Source: Bacillus sp. 491mf (GTDB lineage: Bacteria > Bacillota > Bacilli > Bacillales > Bacillaceae_G). Taken from it: 64,000 nt of DNA. Location: contig NZ_FOLV01000005.1 of assembly GCF_900112415.1 (NCBI RefSeq), forward strand, positions 124,001-188,000, given 5' to 3'. Within the stretch, counting starts at the first letter, position 1. Every line of letters starts with the position of its first letter. Shown one piece after another: positions 1 to 8,504 of this stretch. The translations under genes were made by a program, and so were the position numbers. The notes below the pieces were generated by a model. The model was not told where the DNA came from and did no database searches. It worked only from the letters and a program-made list of their open reading frames with translations.

Positions 1-1899
1 AAACAATAAATTAGGAATATCGATTTCTTCGCAATTTGTATTTTTATAAATATTCCCGTAAGTATCATATAATTCAAATGTATTTTCTTCTTCTTGAAAT
101 AGAATCGCCATATCTGCCCGGCTCGATTTCATTAATGACTTAATATGTTCTTTTTGCTTTGCGGCATATAACCACGTTACTGTGCAGCCGATTTTCTGTA
201 AAAAAGAGGATAGCAACGGTTGAAATAACTCATCCGGCTTATTGATAAGAAGGTGAAAATGTTGTCTTTTTATAACAGGGGTATCGATGAATTGCAAAGT
301 TGATTCAATATACATTTCTGAACAAACATCTATGACTTCATTATTCCCAATACTTTTACTATCGACATAACGAAATGACTCTGCCATATACAAATTTTCT
401 ATCTCTTTTTGCTTTTTATATGTTAATGCCATTCCTTCTTCATCGTAAAATTGAATAATGAGTTTCTCATCTTTCCCCTTATAAAAAAACACTCCACCAA
501 CGACATTTGTTTGCCCGGTTGCATATCGGAAGCAAGATTCGTTCATGTCTTGGCATTCCATTGTATGCACTCCTGCTGTATGAACAGCATGTAAAAAAAT
601 ATGTTTAAACATTTGCACGTCCGCATGTGTACTGCTGCCAATCAGCAAACTGTCTCCTTCTGATAATAAAGAGCCATATGCCATCGCTAATTTCACAACA
701 ACTTGTGGCGTAATATCTAAATTACTTCTGCCGCATATACGACTTTTCTGCAAAAAACACGAAATATTTTCATGTTCTGTAATTCCAGATGAAGCAATAA
801 TTGTACTACTCTCAACCACTTTCTCTGGCCATACTTTCCCTTTCGTCTTAATCACTGCATTTTGGCCAATTCGACAATGATCAGCCACAACACTCTTTTC
901 AAATAAAGTAACTCCATCTTCAATAATTGTGCCGTCTCCAATGGTGGTTCCAATCAATTCACATCGCTTTCCTACATACGTATGAGCGAGTAAAATACTT
1001 TTTTGAAGACGAGTATATGCTGAAATTAAGCTATGGTTACCAATAATAGAATACGGTTCAATAATAACTCCTGTTTGCACTGTTGTTCCCTCACCAATAA
1101 AAGCAGGGCCGTGTATCTTTGTTCCTTTTTCAATTGTTACATCTTCTCCAATCCATACCATTGGCAACACTTCTGTATATGGAATAGATACATGAACTTT
1201 CTTCGTAAGCAAGTCAAATTGAGCCTGACGATATTGTGTGAACGTACCAATATCAAGCCAATATCCATCTGCTACATATCCATACATTGCTTCTTTGTTT
1301 TCTAATAAAGGAAATACATGATGACTAAAATCAAAAAACGTATGAGGTGTAATATAAGAAAAAATGTCGGGGTCTATAATATAAATACCGGTGTTTACTG
1401 TATTGGAAATGACTTCATTCCAACTTGGTTTTTCAATATATTTAATAATTTCATGATGCTGATTTGTGACAACTAATCCATACGATGATGGATTCACTAC
1501 TTCTTTAACAAACATCGTAACGATCCCGTTATGACTATTATGAAAATCAATTCCTTTCGATAGATGAAAATCTGTGAGCGCATCTCCGCTAATTACAACA
1601 AATGGTTCGTCTAAAAATTTCTCTGCTTGTTTTACACTCCCCGCTGTACCAAGAGGGGGGGTATCTTCAAAATAATATAACTTCACTCCCCATTTACTAC
1701 CATCACCAAAATAATTTTGAATAACGGAACTCATATATTGAACAGTAATCGCAATTTCACGAATACCATGCTGTTTCAATAGTTCAATACTATATTCCAT
1801 CACTGGCTTTTGTAGTAGGGGTAACATGGGTTTTGGAAGGTTACATGTTAACGGACGTAAACGCGTCCCTTTCCCTCCAGCTAAAATAACCCCCTTCAT
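1..1899 (-). CDS. sugar-1-phosphate nucleotidyltransferase / degenerate phosphohexomutase fusion (C-terminus off window)
   Basis: Reading leftward, 633 codons are present and the C-terminus lies beyond base 1. Residues 1-235 are a nucleotidyltransferase of the mannose-1-phosphate guanylyltransferase/glucose-1-phosphate type, with the signature GGKGTRLRPLT near the N-terminus and VNTGIY later. Residues about 250-350 look like left-handed beta-helix hexapeptide repeats. The rest aligns in architecture with phosphohexomutases, but the SHNP phosphoserine loop reads YATGQTNVVGG (about 459-469) and the DGDGDR metal loop reads FQEEENT (about 601-607), so mutase activity is doubtful. I chose ATG 1899; an in-frame ATG at 1905, directly after the stop of the upstream glycosyltransferase, is an alternative behind GGAGG. 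It probably makes an NDP-sugar for glycan synthesis together with that glycosyltransferase. The sugar cannot be deduced. Confidence 0.88.
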   Translation of the reverse strand, partial: MKGVILAGGKGTRLRPLTCNLPKPMLPLLQKPVMEYSIELLKQHGIREIAITVQYMSSVIQNYFGDGSKWGVKLYYFEDTPPLGTAGSVKQAEKFLDEPFVVISGDALTDFHLSKGIDFHNSHNGIVTMFVKEVVNPSSYGLVVTNQHHEIIKYIEKPSWNEVISNTVNTGIYIIDPDIFSYITPHTFFDFSHHVFPLLENKEAMYGYVADGYWLDIGTFTQYRQAQFDLLTKKVHVSIPYTEVLPMVWIGEDVTIEKGTKIHGPAFIGEGTTVQTGVIIEPYSIIGNHSLISAYTRLQKSILLAHTYVGKRCELIGTTIGDGTIIEDGVTLFEKSVVADHCRIGQNAVIKTKGKVWPEKVVESSTIIASSGITEHENISCFLQKSRICGRSNLDITPQVVVKLAMAYGSLLSEGDSLLIGSSTHADVQMFKHIFLHAVHTAGVHTMECQDMNESCFRYATGQTNVVGGVFFYKGKDEKLIIQFYDEEGMALTYKKQKEIENLYMAESFRYVDSKSIGNNEVIDVCSEMYIESTLQFIDTPVIKRQHFHLLINKPDELFQPLLSSFLQKIGCTVTWLYAAKQKEHIKSLMKSSRADMAILFQEEENTFELYDTYGNIYKNTNCEEIDIPNLLF

Positions 1900-1905
1900 C
1901 GGCAT

Positions 1906-3096
1906 TCAACCTCCACATTTATGATGTTGAACTGCTTTTTCATACGTGTGTGCCGTTGTTCTTGCAATTTCATTCCAATTATAGTGAACAAGAACATCTT
2001 CATACCCTTTATTTGCGACGCGCTGAGCAATTTTTGGCTGTTCTATAATCCATATTAATTTCTCACTCAAACTTTGCGAACAACCTGGTTGCATTTGAAA
2101 CCCATTCACACCATCTACAATGATCTCTTGCAGACCGCCCACACGCGAAACTAAAACCGGTCTCTTGGCTAACATCCCTTCTAATGCAACAATCCCAAAA
2201 GGTTCATACAAGCTTGGAATTAATAACACATCGCACCTTTGAAGAAATGCTCGCTGCTCTTCTTCTGTAATATGACCGAGAAAATGAATAGAATGTTGTA
2301 GTCCCATCCCCTGTACAGCGGCACGATACTGCTCTAACATGGTTCCTTGACCTGCAATAATAAATAAAATCTGCGGATACCGCTGGGTAATTTGAGGTGC
2401 TGCTTCAATAATGGTATAGAAGCCTTTCTCATTTACAATTCGGCCAATTGAAAATACAACCAATCGATTCACTAAATTATAATGATTTGTAATTTCTAGC
2501 GAAGGCGTAACCGCGTGAAAAAAATATTGATCAATCCCATTAGGATGCACAATAACAGCATCACTATTTACTTCGAAATCCCGCACAACTTCATCTTTCA
2601 TAAACTGACTACAAACAATCACAACGTTAGATTCTGTTACTAGCTCTTTTTCATGCATATGTATTTTCCATTGCAATGATGTATAAATCCCGCTATTCCG
2701 TCCACGTTCCGTTGCATGAACTGTTGTGACGAGAGACAACTGCTCTTGTTTTTGTAAATCCATCGCACAAATAGCAACAAGCCAATCATGAGCGTGAATG
2801 ACATCAAACGCGTAAACTTTACATAGTTCTTGTGTATAAGCAATCATAGATTTGTTTAACTGAGCAATCCACTCATAAAAATGATACTTTTCACGATAAT
2901 CAACTGCAACGCGATGTACATGTACCCCATGTACCTTTTCATATGTTGTGCATTGCTCTTCGTACACAGTTACTACATGCACATCATGTCCATAACGTGC
3001 AAGAGCTCGTGATAATTCATACACATGCCTTCCAAGGCCACCTACCATCATCGGGGGATATTCCCATGCCAACATTAAAATACGCAAAGGTTCCAT
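1906..3096 (-). CDS. glycosyltransferase family 4
   Basis: This 396-residue protein has the GT-B fold pattern of family 4 glycosyltransferases: an N-terminal glycine-rich loop (EYPPMMVGGLGRHVYEL, residues 12-28) and the C-terminal E-x7-E donor motif in EPFGIVALE. It most resembles glycogen/starch-synthase-like group 1 enzymes. The donor and acceptor are unknown. The frame is open further upstream to 3162, but that extension reads into an intergenic repeat; ATG 3096 with GAGGG just upstream is preferred. The gene abuts the downstream nucleotidyltransferase (stop TGA touches its possible first ATG), so the two are co-transcribed and may share a sugar-nucleotide pathway. Confidence 0.88.
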   Translation of the reverse strand: MEPLRILMLAWEYPPMMVGGLGRHVYELSRALARYGHDVHVVTVYEEQCTTYEKVHGVHVHRVAVDYREKYHFYEWIAQLNKSMIAYTQELCKVYAFDVIHAHDWLVAICAMDLQKQEQLSLVTTVHATERGRNSGIYTSLQWKIHMHEKELVTESNVVIVCSQFMKDEVVRDFEVNSDAVIVHPNGIDQYFFHAVTPSLEITNHYNLVNRLVVFSIGRIVNEKGFYTIIEAAPQITQRYPQILFIIAGQGTMLEQYRAAVQGMGLQHSIHFLGHITEEEQRAFLQRCDVLLIPSLYEPFGIVALEGMLAKRPVLVSRVGGLQEIIVDGVNGFQMQPGCSQSLSEKLIWIIEQPKIAQRVANKGYEDVLVHYNWNEIARTTAHTYEKAVQHHKCGG

Positions 3097-3127
3097 ACAT
3101 CCCTCTTTTCTCTTCATATAGAAGACT

Positions 3128-3247
3128 AAAGTGAAACTTCCTTTCATGAGCGCTTTTTTCATGAAAGGTTAGTTGAACCAATCGGGCTCTTACGGATGGT
3201 TTGGCTTTCTTCTTGTCTATGCTTCTTACCAGCCGTTTGAGCGGGGT
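3128..3247 (+). repeat. family B hairpin repeat, tandem copy 1
   Basis: This 120-bp unit starts with AAAGTGAAACTT, then a hairpin (CCTTTCATGA / TCATGAAAGG), the fixed box TTAGTTGAACCAATCGGGCT, a second imperfect hairpin (CGGATGG / CCAGCCG) and the end box GAGCGGGGT. It is repeated directly downstream and elsewhere in the window with different stem sequences. It lies about 30 bp upstream of the glycosyltransferase start, so it occupies that promoter region. Confidence 0.9.
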
Positions 3248-3368
3248 AAAGTGAAACTTCCTTTCATGAGCGCTTTTTTCATGAAAGGTTAGTTGAACCA
3301 ATCGGGCTCTTACGGATGGTTTGGTTTTTCTTCTTGCCTGTGCTCCTTACCAGCCGTTTGAGCGGGGT
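3248..3368 (+). repeat. family B hairpin repeat, tandem copy 2
   Basis: This copy is nearly identical to the preceding unit (a few substitutions and one extra base in the loop of hairpin 2). The near identity of the pair suggests a recent tandem duplication. No gene lies in the rest of the 3097-3558 interval apart from the phoU terminator. Confidence 0.9.
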
Positions 3369-3467
3369 CATACTACCAAAAGTAAACGCTTTCTTAAAAT
3401 TCCATTATAATCCATAGTATCATCGTAACAAGAAAGTAACAATGATACTTTTTCGTCATATTTTGAC

Positions 3468-3497
3468 TAAAAAAGAGGAATGCTTTCGCATTCCTCT
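3468..3497 (-). terminator. terminator after phoU
   Basis: A perfect 10-bp stem (3474-3483 with 3488-3497, loop TTTC) is followed on the minus strand by a T tract. A second perfect 10-bp hairpin at 3505-3528 lies between it and phoU. Together they end the pst-phoU transcript. Confidence 0.85.
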
Positions 3498-3558
3498 CCA
3501 GGCTATATGGAGAAAACCTTCTCCATATCCTATTTTCCCTACCGATGACAATTTCACT

Positions 3559-4215
3559 TTATTCATTTAACAAATAATGCTTCCCTTTTACAAGATAAAA
3601 AACATTTTCTGCAATATTTGTACCGTGATCTGCTACTCGCTCAATATAACGGGCAATAAACGATAGTTGTGTAATTTGTCCAATTGCCTCTGGCTTATCT
3701 GGAATAGAAGAAATAAATTCACGAATTGCTTTTCCATACAGTTCATCAACTTCATCATCCATCTCAGCAATTTTTTTCGCATATGTTAAGTTTTCTTCTC
3801 TATAAGCTAGAATCACATTTTGCAACATATCTATTGCAATTTTAAACATACTTTCAAGGCTTTGTAATGAAACCGAAACCTCTTTTTCTCCAAGACGTAT
3901 GGTTGACTTAGCAATGTTTACCGCGTGATCTGCAATACGTTCTAGATCTGTTGCCGTTTTAATCGAAACAAAAATTCTTCGTAAATCACTAGCAACGGGC
4001 TGTTGTTTCGTAATCAACATTAAGGCAAAATCATTAATTTCCTCTTCCAAATTATCCATACGGTAATCACCATCAATTACTGCAATTGCTTTCTCTACAT
4101 CTCTTGTACGCAATCCTTCCATTGCAATTTCAAGAGCTTGTTTTGCTAATTCACCTAGTTCAATAACTTTTTGCTGTAATGTTTGTAAGTCATATTGAAA
4201 CTGTTCGCGTACCAT
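3559..4215 (-). CDS. phoU: phosphate signalling/transport regulator PhoU
   Basis: The 218-residue product is the usual length of PhoU and is built of two repeated three-helix bundles. It carries the PhoU metal-site pattern in the two halves (ExxxD-type segments near ATDLERIADHAVNIA and ARYIERVADHGTNIAE). PhoU couples the PstSCAB transporter to phosphate signalling in the cytoplasm at the membrane. It is the last gene of the pst cluster, 90 bp after pstB, and starts behind GGAGG. Regulation with the pst operon from the Pho box at 7977-8015 is likely. Confidence 0.96.
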   Translation of the reverse strand: MVREQFQYDLQTLQQKVIELGELAKQALEIAMEGLRTRDVEKAIAVIDGDYRMDNLEEEINDFALMLITKQQPVASDLRRIFVSIKTATDLERIADHAVNIAKSTIRLGEKEVSVSLQSLESMFKIAIDMLQNVILAYREENLTYAKKIAEMDDEVDELYGKAIREFISSIPDKPEAIGQITQLSFIARYIERVADHGTNIAENVFYLVKGKHYLLNE

Positions 4216-4305
4216 GTTGTTTCCTCCCTCACCTGTTACACATGCACTTTCATTTAAAATAAAGCATCCAATAAGAAGACAAGTTGCTCCTTCAAACAGA
4301 TGCTA

Positions 4306-5121
4306 TTAACCGAATCGTCCTGTAATATAATCTTCTGTTCGTTTATCAGTTGGCGTTGTAAATAACTTATTTGTATCTGTATATTCCACAACTTCTCCGC
4401 TTAAGAAGAAAGCTGTTTTATCAGAAATACGAGCTGCTTGCTGCATATTATGCGTCACAATCACAATACTGAAATCTTTCTTTAACTCCTGAATCAACTC
4501 TTCTACTTTTAATGTAGAAATTGGATCTAATGCTGATGTTGGTTCATCCATTAAAATGACATCTGGTTCAATTGCTAAGCAACGCGCGATACATAAACGT
4601 TGCTGCTGTCCACCGGATAATCCGTATGCATTATCATGTAATCTATCTTTCAATTCATCCCAAATCGCCGCACCGCGTAAACTTTTCTCAACAATTTCAT
4701 CCAACGTTTTCTTATCGCGAATACCATGAACTTTCGGACCATATACAATATTTTCATAGATTGATTTTGGGAATGGGTTTGGCTTCTGAAATACCATTCC
4801 CACATGCGTACGCAGTTCTTCAACAGGATATGATTTATCAAAAATATTGCGATCGCGATACTCAATTACACCTGTTGTCCGAACGATTGGCACTAGCTCT
4901 ACCATACGGTTTAATGTTTTCAGATAAGTAGATTTCCCGCACCCACTCGGTCCAATAATCGCTGTTACTTCATTTTCATGAATACTTAAATTAATATCTT
5001 TTAATGCATGGTCTTCCCCATACCATAAGTTTAAATTTTTCGTATCAAATACAACTTTTTTTGTTTGAGGTTCTACCTTTTCTTCATTTTTCACCTGAAC
5101 TTTTACTACTGTAGCTACCAT
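4306..5121 (-). CDS. pstB: phosphate ABC transporter ATP-binding protein PstB
   Basis: This is the ATPase of the high-affinity phosphate importer. The Walker A motif GPSGCGKST is at about 57-65, followed by the ABC signature LSGGQQQR and the Walker B segment [13 protein letters not shown]. The N-terminus has a charged extension of about 25 residues before the ABC domain. The start ATG 5121 follows AAGGGGA. B. subtilis has two pstB genes in this operon; only one is present here. Confidence 0.97.
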   Translation of the reverse strand: MVATVVKVQVKNEEKVEPQTKKVVFDTKNLNLWYGEDHALKDINLSIHENEVTAIIGPSGCGKSTYLKTLNRMVELVPIVRTTGVIEYRDRNIFDKSYPVEELRTHVGMVFQKPNPFPKSIYENIVYGPKVHGIRDKKTLDEIVEKSLRGAAIWDELKDRLHDNAYGLSGGQQQRLCIARCLAIEPDVILMDEPTSALDPISTLKVEELIQELKKDFSIVIVTHNMQQAARISDKTAFFLSGEVVEYTDTNKLFTTPTDKRTEDYITGRFG

Positions 5122-5150
5122 TTTGAAATTCCCCTTTCATCCAGTCCTTC

Positions 5151-6017
5151 TTACTTACGATTTCGCAGCCATATTGCAAGAGTATTGATAAGAAGTAGCA
5201 ACAGTAGTAGCACAATAATTCCAGCTGCTGCTACATGTTGAAATTCCTCTTGCGGCCTATTCATCCAATTAAAGATTTGAATTGGTAAAACTGTAAATCT
5301 ATCCATCACATCAAGCGGTACATAGTTTGCAAAAGCAAGTGCCCCAATGACAAGTAGCGGGGCCGCTTCTCCAATCGCTCGTGATAACGCTAAAATACAA
5401 CCTGTTAAGATTCCTGGCATTGCTTCTTTAATCACAACATGGTACATCGTTTGCCACTTCGTTGCTCCTACTCCATAAGAAGCTTCTAGCAACGATTTTG
5501 GTACAGAGCGCAGTGCTTCTTGCGCTGCAACAACAACAGTTGGCAAAACGAGAAGGCTCATCGTTAATGCGGCCGCTAATATGCTTTCACCTAACTGTAA
5601 GCCATATACAAACATCGTCAATCCTAATAATCCAAAAACAACTGATGGTACTCCTGCCAACGTTTGAATGTTGATCTCAATTATTTTTGTAAACCATGAT
5701 TGTTTTGCATAGTATTCTAAATAAAGGGCTGTTCCTACTCCAAATAAAAAGGAAGTAGGAGCGACAACACTCATAAATAAAATCGTTCCCGATAAAGCTG
5801 CTGCAATACCAGCTTGCTCTGGATTTCGCGATGCAAAACGGATTAAAAAATCTAATGAAATATATGTTATTCCTTGTTGAAAAATTTGGTATAGTAAAAA
5901 AACCAATATACAAAGTGAAAATAACATCGCTATGCGAAATACAGTTTTATATACACGATCTTTCCAAAAGCGTGGAGGCATATGTTCTTCTATGTTTCGC
6001 TCATTTAGCAGTCGCAT
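5151..6017 (-). CDS. pstA: phosphate ABC transporter permease PstA
   Basis: The 288-residue protein has about six hydrophobic membrane segments and the inner-membrane permease (EAA-type) loop in the segment ALSRAIGEAAPLLV. It forms the channel with PstC. Its start codon lies one base from the pstC stop, so translation is probably coupled. It fits the size and position of PstA in the Bacillus pst operon. Confidence 0.96.
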   Translation of the reverse strand: MRLLNERNIEEHMPPRFWKDRVYKTVFRIAMLFSLCILVFLLYQIFQQGITYISLDFLIRFASRNPEQAGIAAALSGTILFMSVVAPTSFLFGVGTALYLEYYAKQSWFTKIIEINIQTLAGVPSVVFGLLGLTMFVYGLQLGESILAAALTMSLLVLPTVVVAAQEALRSVPKSLLEASYGVGATKWQTMYHVVIKEAMPGILTGCILALSRAIGEAAPLLVIGALAFANYVPLDVMDRFTVLPIQIFNWMNRPQEEFQHVAAAGIIVLLLLLLLINTLAIWLRNRK

Positions 6018-6018
6018 A

Positions 6019-6969
6019 TTATGTCGCCCCCTTCAAACGACGCATAATACGCTGTGCAATCATATTCATAATCAACGTAAACATAAATAGCGTCGCTCCG
6101 ACAGCGTACATACTATAATATGACATCGTTCCATAAGGGGCATCTCCTAAACTAACTTGCACAATATATGCTGTGAGCGTTTGTATAGACTGTGTCGGAT
6201 TTAACGATAAACTCGGCGTCGAACCACCCGCAATGACGACAATCATCGTTTCTCCAGCTGCTCTTGAAGCAGCTAGCACAATTGCTGCTAAGACTCCAGT
6301 AAAAGCAGCGGGTAACACGATATGCTTTGTCGTTTCAAAACGAGTGGCGCCAATCGCAAAAGAAGCCTCTCTCACTTTATGAGGAACAGCTCGCATCGCA
6401 TCTTCACTAAGAGATGCAATCGTCGGGATCATCATAATGCCAATTACAATCCCTGGGCTAAGTGCGTTAAAAAACTGTAAATCTGGAACGATGCGCTGCA
6501 AAATAGGTGTAACAACTGTTAAAGCAAAAAAACCGTATACAATTGTCGGAATCCCTGCCAATAACTCTAATACTGGCTTTAACACCTTTCTCGCCGCATT
6601 AGAAGCATATTCACTTAAAAACACTGCACATCCTAATCCAATCGGAATAGCAACAATCATTGCAATACCAGTAACGAGTACCGTTCCATATATAAGCGGT
6701 AAAATACCAAACTTAGGATTTTCAAAAAAAGGAAGCCATTCTTTTTCAGTAAAAAAGGAAACGATTGATACTCTTTCAAAAAACATAAATGTTTCATTTG
6801 CCAAAGTTACAATTATCCCCATCGTTGTAATAATAGAGATACTGGCGATTATTCGTAACACAAAAGGAACCATTTGATTGATTCGCTGTGCTTTCTTTCG
6901 CTTGCCTGCATTTCTTTCAATCAAATGTTGAACAGAAATCGTAACATGACTCTTTTTATTACGAGCCAA
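6019..6969 (-). CDS. pstC: phosphate ABC transporter permease PstC
   Basis: The 316-residue protein has a cytoplasmic, basic N-terminus of about 35 residues and then six likely membrane segments. The permease loop ASRAAGETMIVVIA is the PstC form of the EAA motif. It is the second gene of the operon, 27 bp after pstS, and pairs with PstA. Confidence 0.96.
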   Translation of the reverse strand: MARNKKSHVTISVQHLIERNAGKRKKAQRINQMVPFVLRIIASISIITTMGIIVTLANETFMFFERVSIVSFFTEKEWLPFFENPKFGILPLIYGTVLVTGIAMIVAIPIGLGCAVFLSEYASNAARKVLKPVLELLAGIPTIVYGFFALTVVTPILQRIVPDLQFFNALSPGIVIGIMMIPTIASLSEDAMRAVPHKVREASFAIGATRFETTKHIVLPAAFTGVLAAIVLAASRAAGETMIVVIAGGSTPSLSLNPTQSIQTLTAYIVQVSLGDAPYGTMSYYSMYAVGATLFMFTLIMNMIAQRIMRRLKGAT

Positions 6970-6996
6970 AGATGAAAACCCCTTTCCATCTTGACG

Positions 6997-7914
6997 TTAT
7001 TTTTGCATTTCTGTTAACATTCGCAGCTGTTCATTATATTTATATTGCGGCAACTTCACGTATCCAATCTCTTCTACAAGCTCTCCAGCATGCTTCATCA
7101 TAAAAGATACATAATTTGCAACACTATTTTTTTCTCGGATAGAAGAATTATTTACATATGCATAAAGCGGCCGAGACAGCGGCTTATATGCCCCGGATTG
7201 TATCGTTTCTTTCGTCGGTGAAATACCGTTAATTTTTACGGCTTTCACTTTGTCACGATTCGCAGCATAGTATGCATATCCAACAAAGGCAATTGCATGT
7301 TTATTGCTCATAACACCTCTTATTAAAACATTGTCATCCTCAGATAATGTAACTGTTTTTGTAATCCGCTTTTGTTGCAATACTACACTTTGAAAATAAT
7401 CATACGTACCAGAATCTATGCCCGGTGCGTAAAATTGTATCGTTTCATGCGGCCATTTCGGATGAATTTGCGACCATTTTTTCAGCGTTTCACTTTCACT
7501 CCATAACGTTTGCAACTCTTCTATTGTAAGATTATCTGCCCACGTATTCTCACGATTCACAATAAGCGTAAGACCGTCATAAGCAATTTGAAATGGCGTA
7601 TACGTAATATGGTGCTTCTTAGCAAGCCGTTCTTCCTCTCTTTTCATTGGCCGAGAAGCATTTGTTATATCCACTTCTCCTTTTCCAAAACGATGAAATC
7701 CACCTCCCGTTCCGGATATACCAATAGAAAGTTTTACATGAGGTTCTCGCTTCGTATACTCTTCTGCTACTGCTTCCATAATCGGAAAAATTGTAGAAGA
7801 TCCATCAATTTGCACTTCTCCTGCCATACTAGTGGCGGAAACAGGTAACGTATGAACAGATAAACAAAACAGTGATATGATAAAAACCATGGTGCGTGTT
7901 CTATTACGTTTCAC
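6997..7914 (-). CDS. pstS: phosphate-binding protein PstS (no visible lipobox)
   Basis: The protein has a basic N-terminus and hydrophobic core typical of a signal peptide (residues about 1-25, possible cleavage near VSA/T). The phosphate-binding motif follows in IDGSSTIFPI, with later segments SGTGGGFHRF and DSGTYDYF. I start at GTG 7914 because AGGAGG lies nine bases upstream; the frame is open to 7956. No lipobox cysteine is visible after the signal core (the only nearby Cys is in SLFCLS, which does not fit). That is unusual for a Gram-positive PstS, which is normally a lipoprotein. It heads the pstS-C-A-B-phoU operon. Confidence 0.92.
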   Translation of the reverse strand: MKRNRTRTMVFIISLFCLSVHTLPVSATSMAGEVQIDGSSTIFPIMEAVAEEYTKREPHVKLSIGISGTGGGFHRFGKGEVDITNASRPMKREEERLAKKHHITYTPFQIAYDGLTLIVNRENTWADNLTIEELQTLWSESETLKKWSQIHPKWPHETIQFYAPGIDSGTYDYFQSVVLQQKRITKTVTLSEDDNVLIRGVMSNKHAIAFVGYAYYAANRDKVKAVKINGISPTKETIQSGAYKPLSRPLYAYVNNSSIREKNSVANYVSFMMKHAGELVEEIGYVKLPQYKYNEQLRMLTEMQK

Positions 7915-7976
7915 GTAATATTTCCTCCTAGGAGCCTCCTGCGAACAGGAGTACATATATAAGAATAATGTTGAAC

Positions 7977-8015
7977 TATTAATTCGGTTTTAATAGTTTG
8001 TAAAAGTTTTGTAAA
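7977..8015 (-). promoter_or_regulatory. Pho box upstream of pstS
   Basis: On the minus strand, four hexamers sit on one face of the helix with an exact 11-bp period: TTTACA (8015-8010), TTTACA (8004-7999), TTAAAA (7993-7988) and TTAATA (7982-7977). PhoP of Bacillus binds TT(A/T/C)ACA repeats spaced this way. An AT-rich candidate -10 region (TATATAT) lies downstream near 7953-7960. The repeats explain phosphate-starvation control of the pst operon. Confidence 0.85.
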
Positions 8016-8018
8016 TAT

Positions 8019-8210
8019 CTATATACAAATTAAAAAACCAGGATAAAAACCTTTTCTTTTTAGATGGGCGAGAGCACCTGGCCATGCTTAGAAGCGGTCA
8101 GGGCCTTTTTCTGCCACGGGCCATGCTAAACAAAAAGAGGGAACGAGTGCTTGTCACTTTTTGTTTTACATAGCAGCGATTTAGATGGTGAAAGATTAAC
8201 GTCGATTTAT
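8019..8210 (+). repeat. family A repeat, copy A1
   Basis: This copy starts with CTATATACAAATTAAAAAAC and contains the conserved core TGGGCGAGAG..CTGGCC..GGTCAGG..CTGCCA. It ends near GATTTAT, where it runs directly into an inverted family B copy. Its left end touches the Pho box of pstS. Confidence 0.85.
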
Positions 8211-8360
8211 CCCGCATTAACAGGCAGTAATACTCCCGCCTCAAAATTCAGCAGAAGCAAAGAAGTTAGGCGGGAGATGAACTGCCCGTAAAAGCCCGAT
8301 TGGTTCAACTAATAATCAGTGGGGGATGAAGAAAACCCCCACTGATTAAAGTTTCACTTT
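8209..8360 (-). repeat. family B hairpin repeat, copy B3
   Basis: On the minus strand it reads AAAGTGAAACTTTAATCAGTG, a perfect 12-bp hairpin (AATCAGTGGGGG / CCCCCACTGATT), TTAGTTGAACCAATCGGGCT, a second hairpin (CTCCCGCC / GGCGGGAG) and an end box GCGGGAT. The fixed boxes match the copies at 3128-3368, but the stems are entirely different. Confidence 0.88.
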
Positions 8361-8452
8361 ATATACTCTTCTTCAACCCTCCTTTTGAAAATACATACTG
8401 TACATAATTTTTCTTAGGCTTGTACACTTCTGTCATCACTATATGCAACATG

Positions 8453-8489
8453 TATAAAAAAAAGCACACTATCTTCATAGATAGTGTGC
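8453..8489 (-). terminator. terminator after pbpA
   Basis: A perfect 10-bp stem (8464-8473 with 8480-8489) is followed on the minus strand by eight T residues. It lies 16 bp after the pbpA stop. Confidence 0.9.
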
Positions 8490-8504
8490 CAATCTTTCAC
8501 ATTT

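Noticed and set aside
3017-3301. 94-codon open frame on the minus strand upstream of the glycosyltransferase
   Set aside because: It reads through the two tandem family B repeats, so it contains a repeated peptide, has no ribosome-binding site and overlaps the glycosyltransferase start.
3128-3368. CRISPR-like direct repeats
   Set aside because: There are only two 120-bp units in tandem, with no unique spacers between short repeats and no cas genes.
8019-8210. Riboswitch or T-box leader for family A
   Set aside because: The same sequence lies in either orientation before and after unrelated genes, which fits a dispersed repeat rather than a gene-specific leader. No T-box or known aptamer core is visible.
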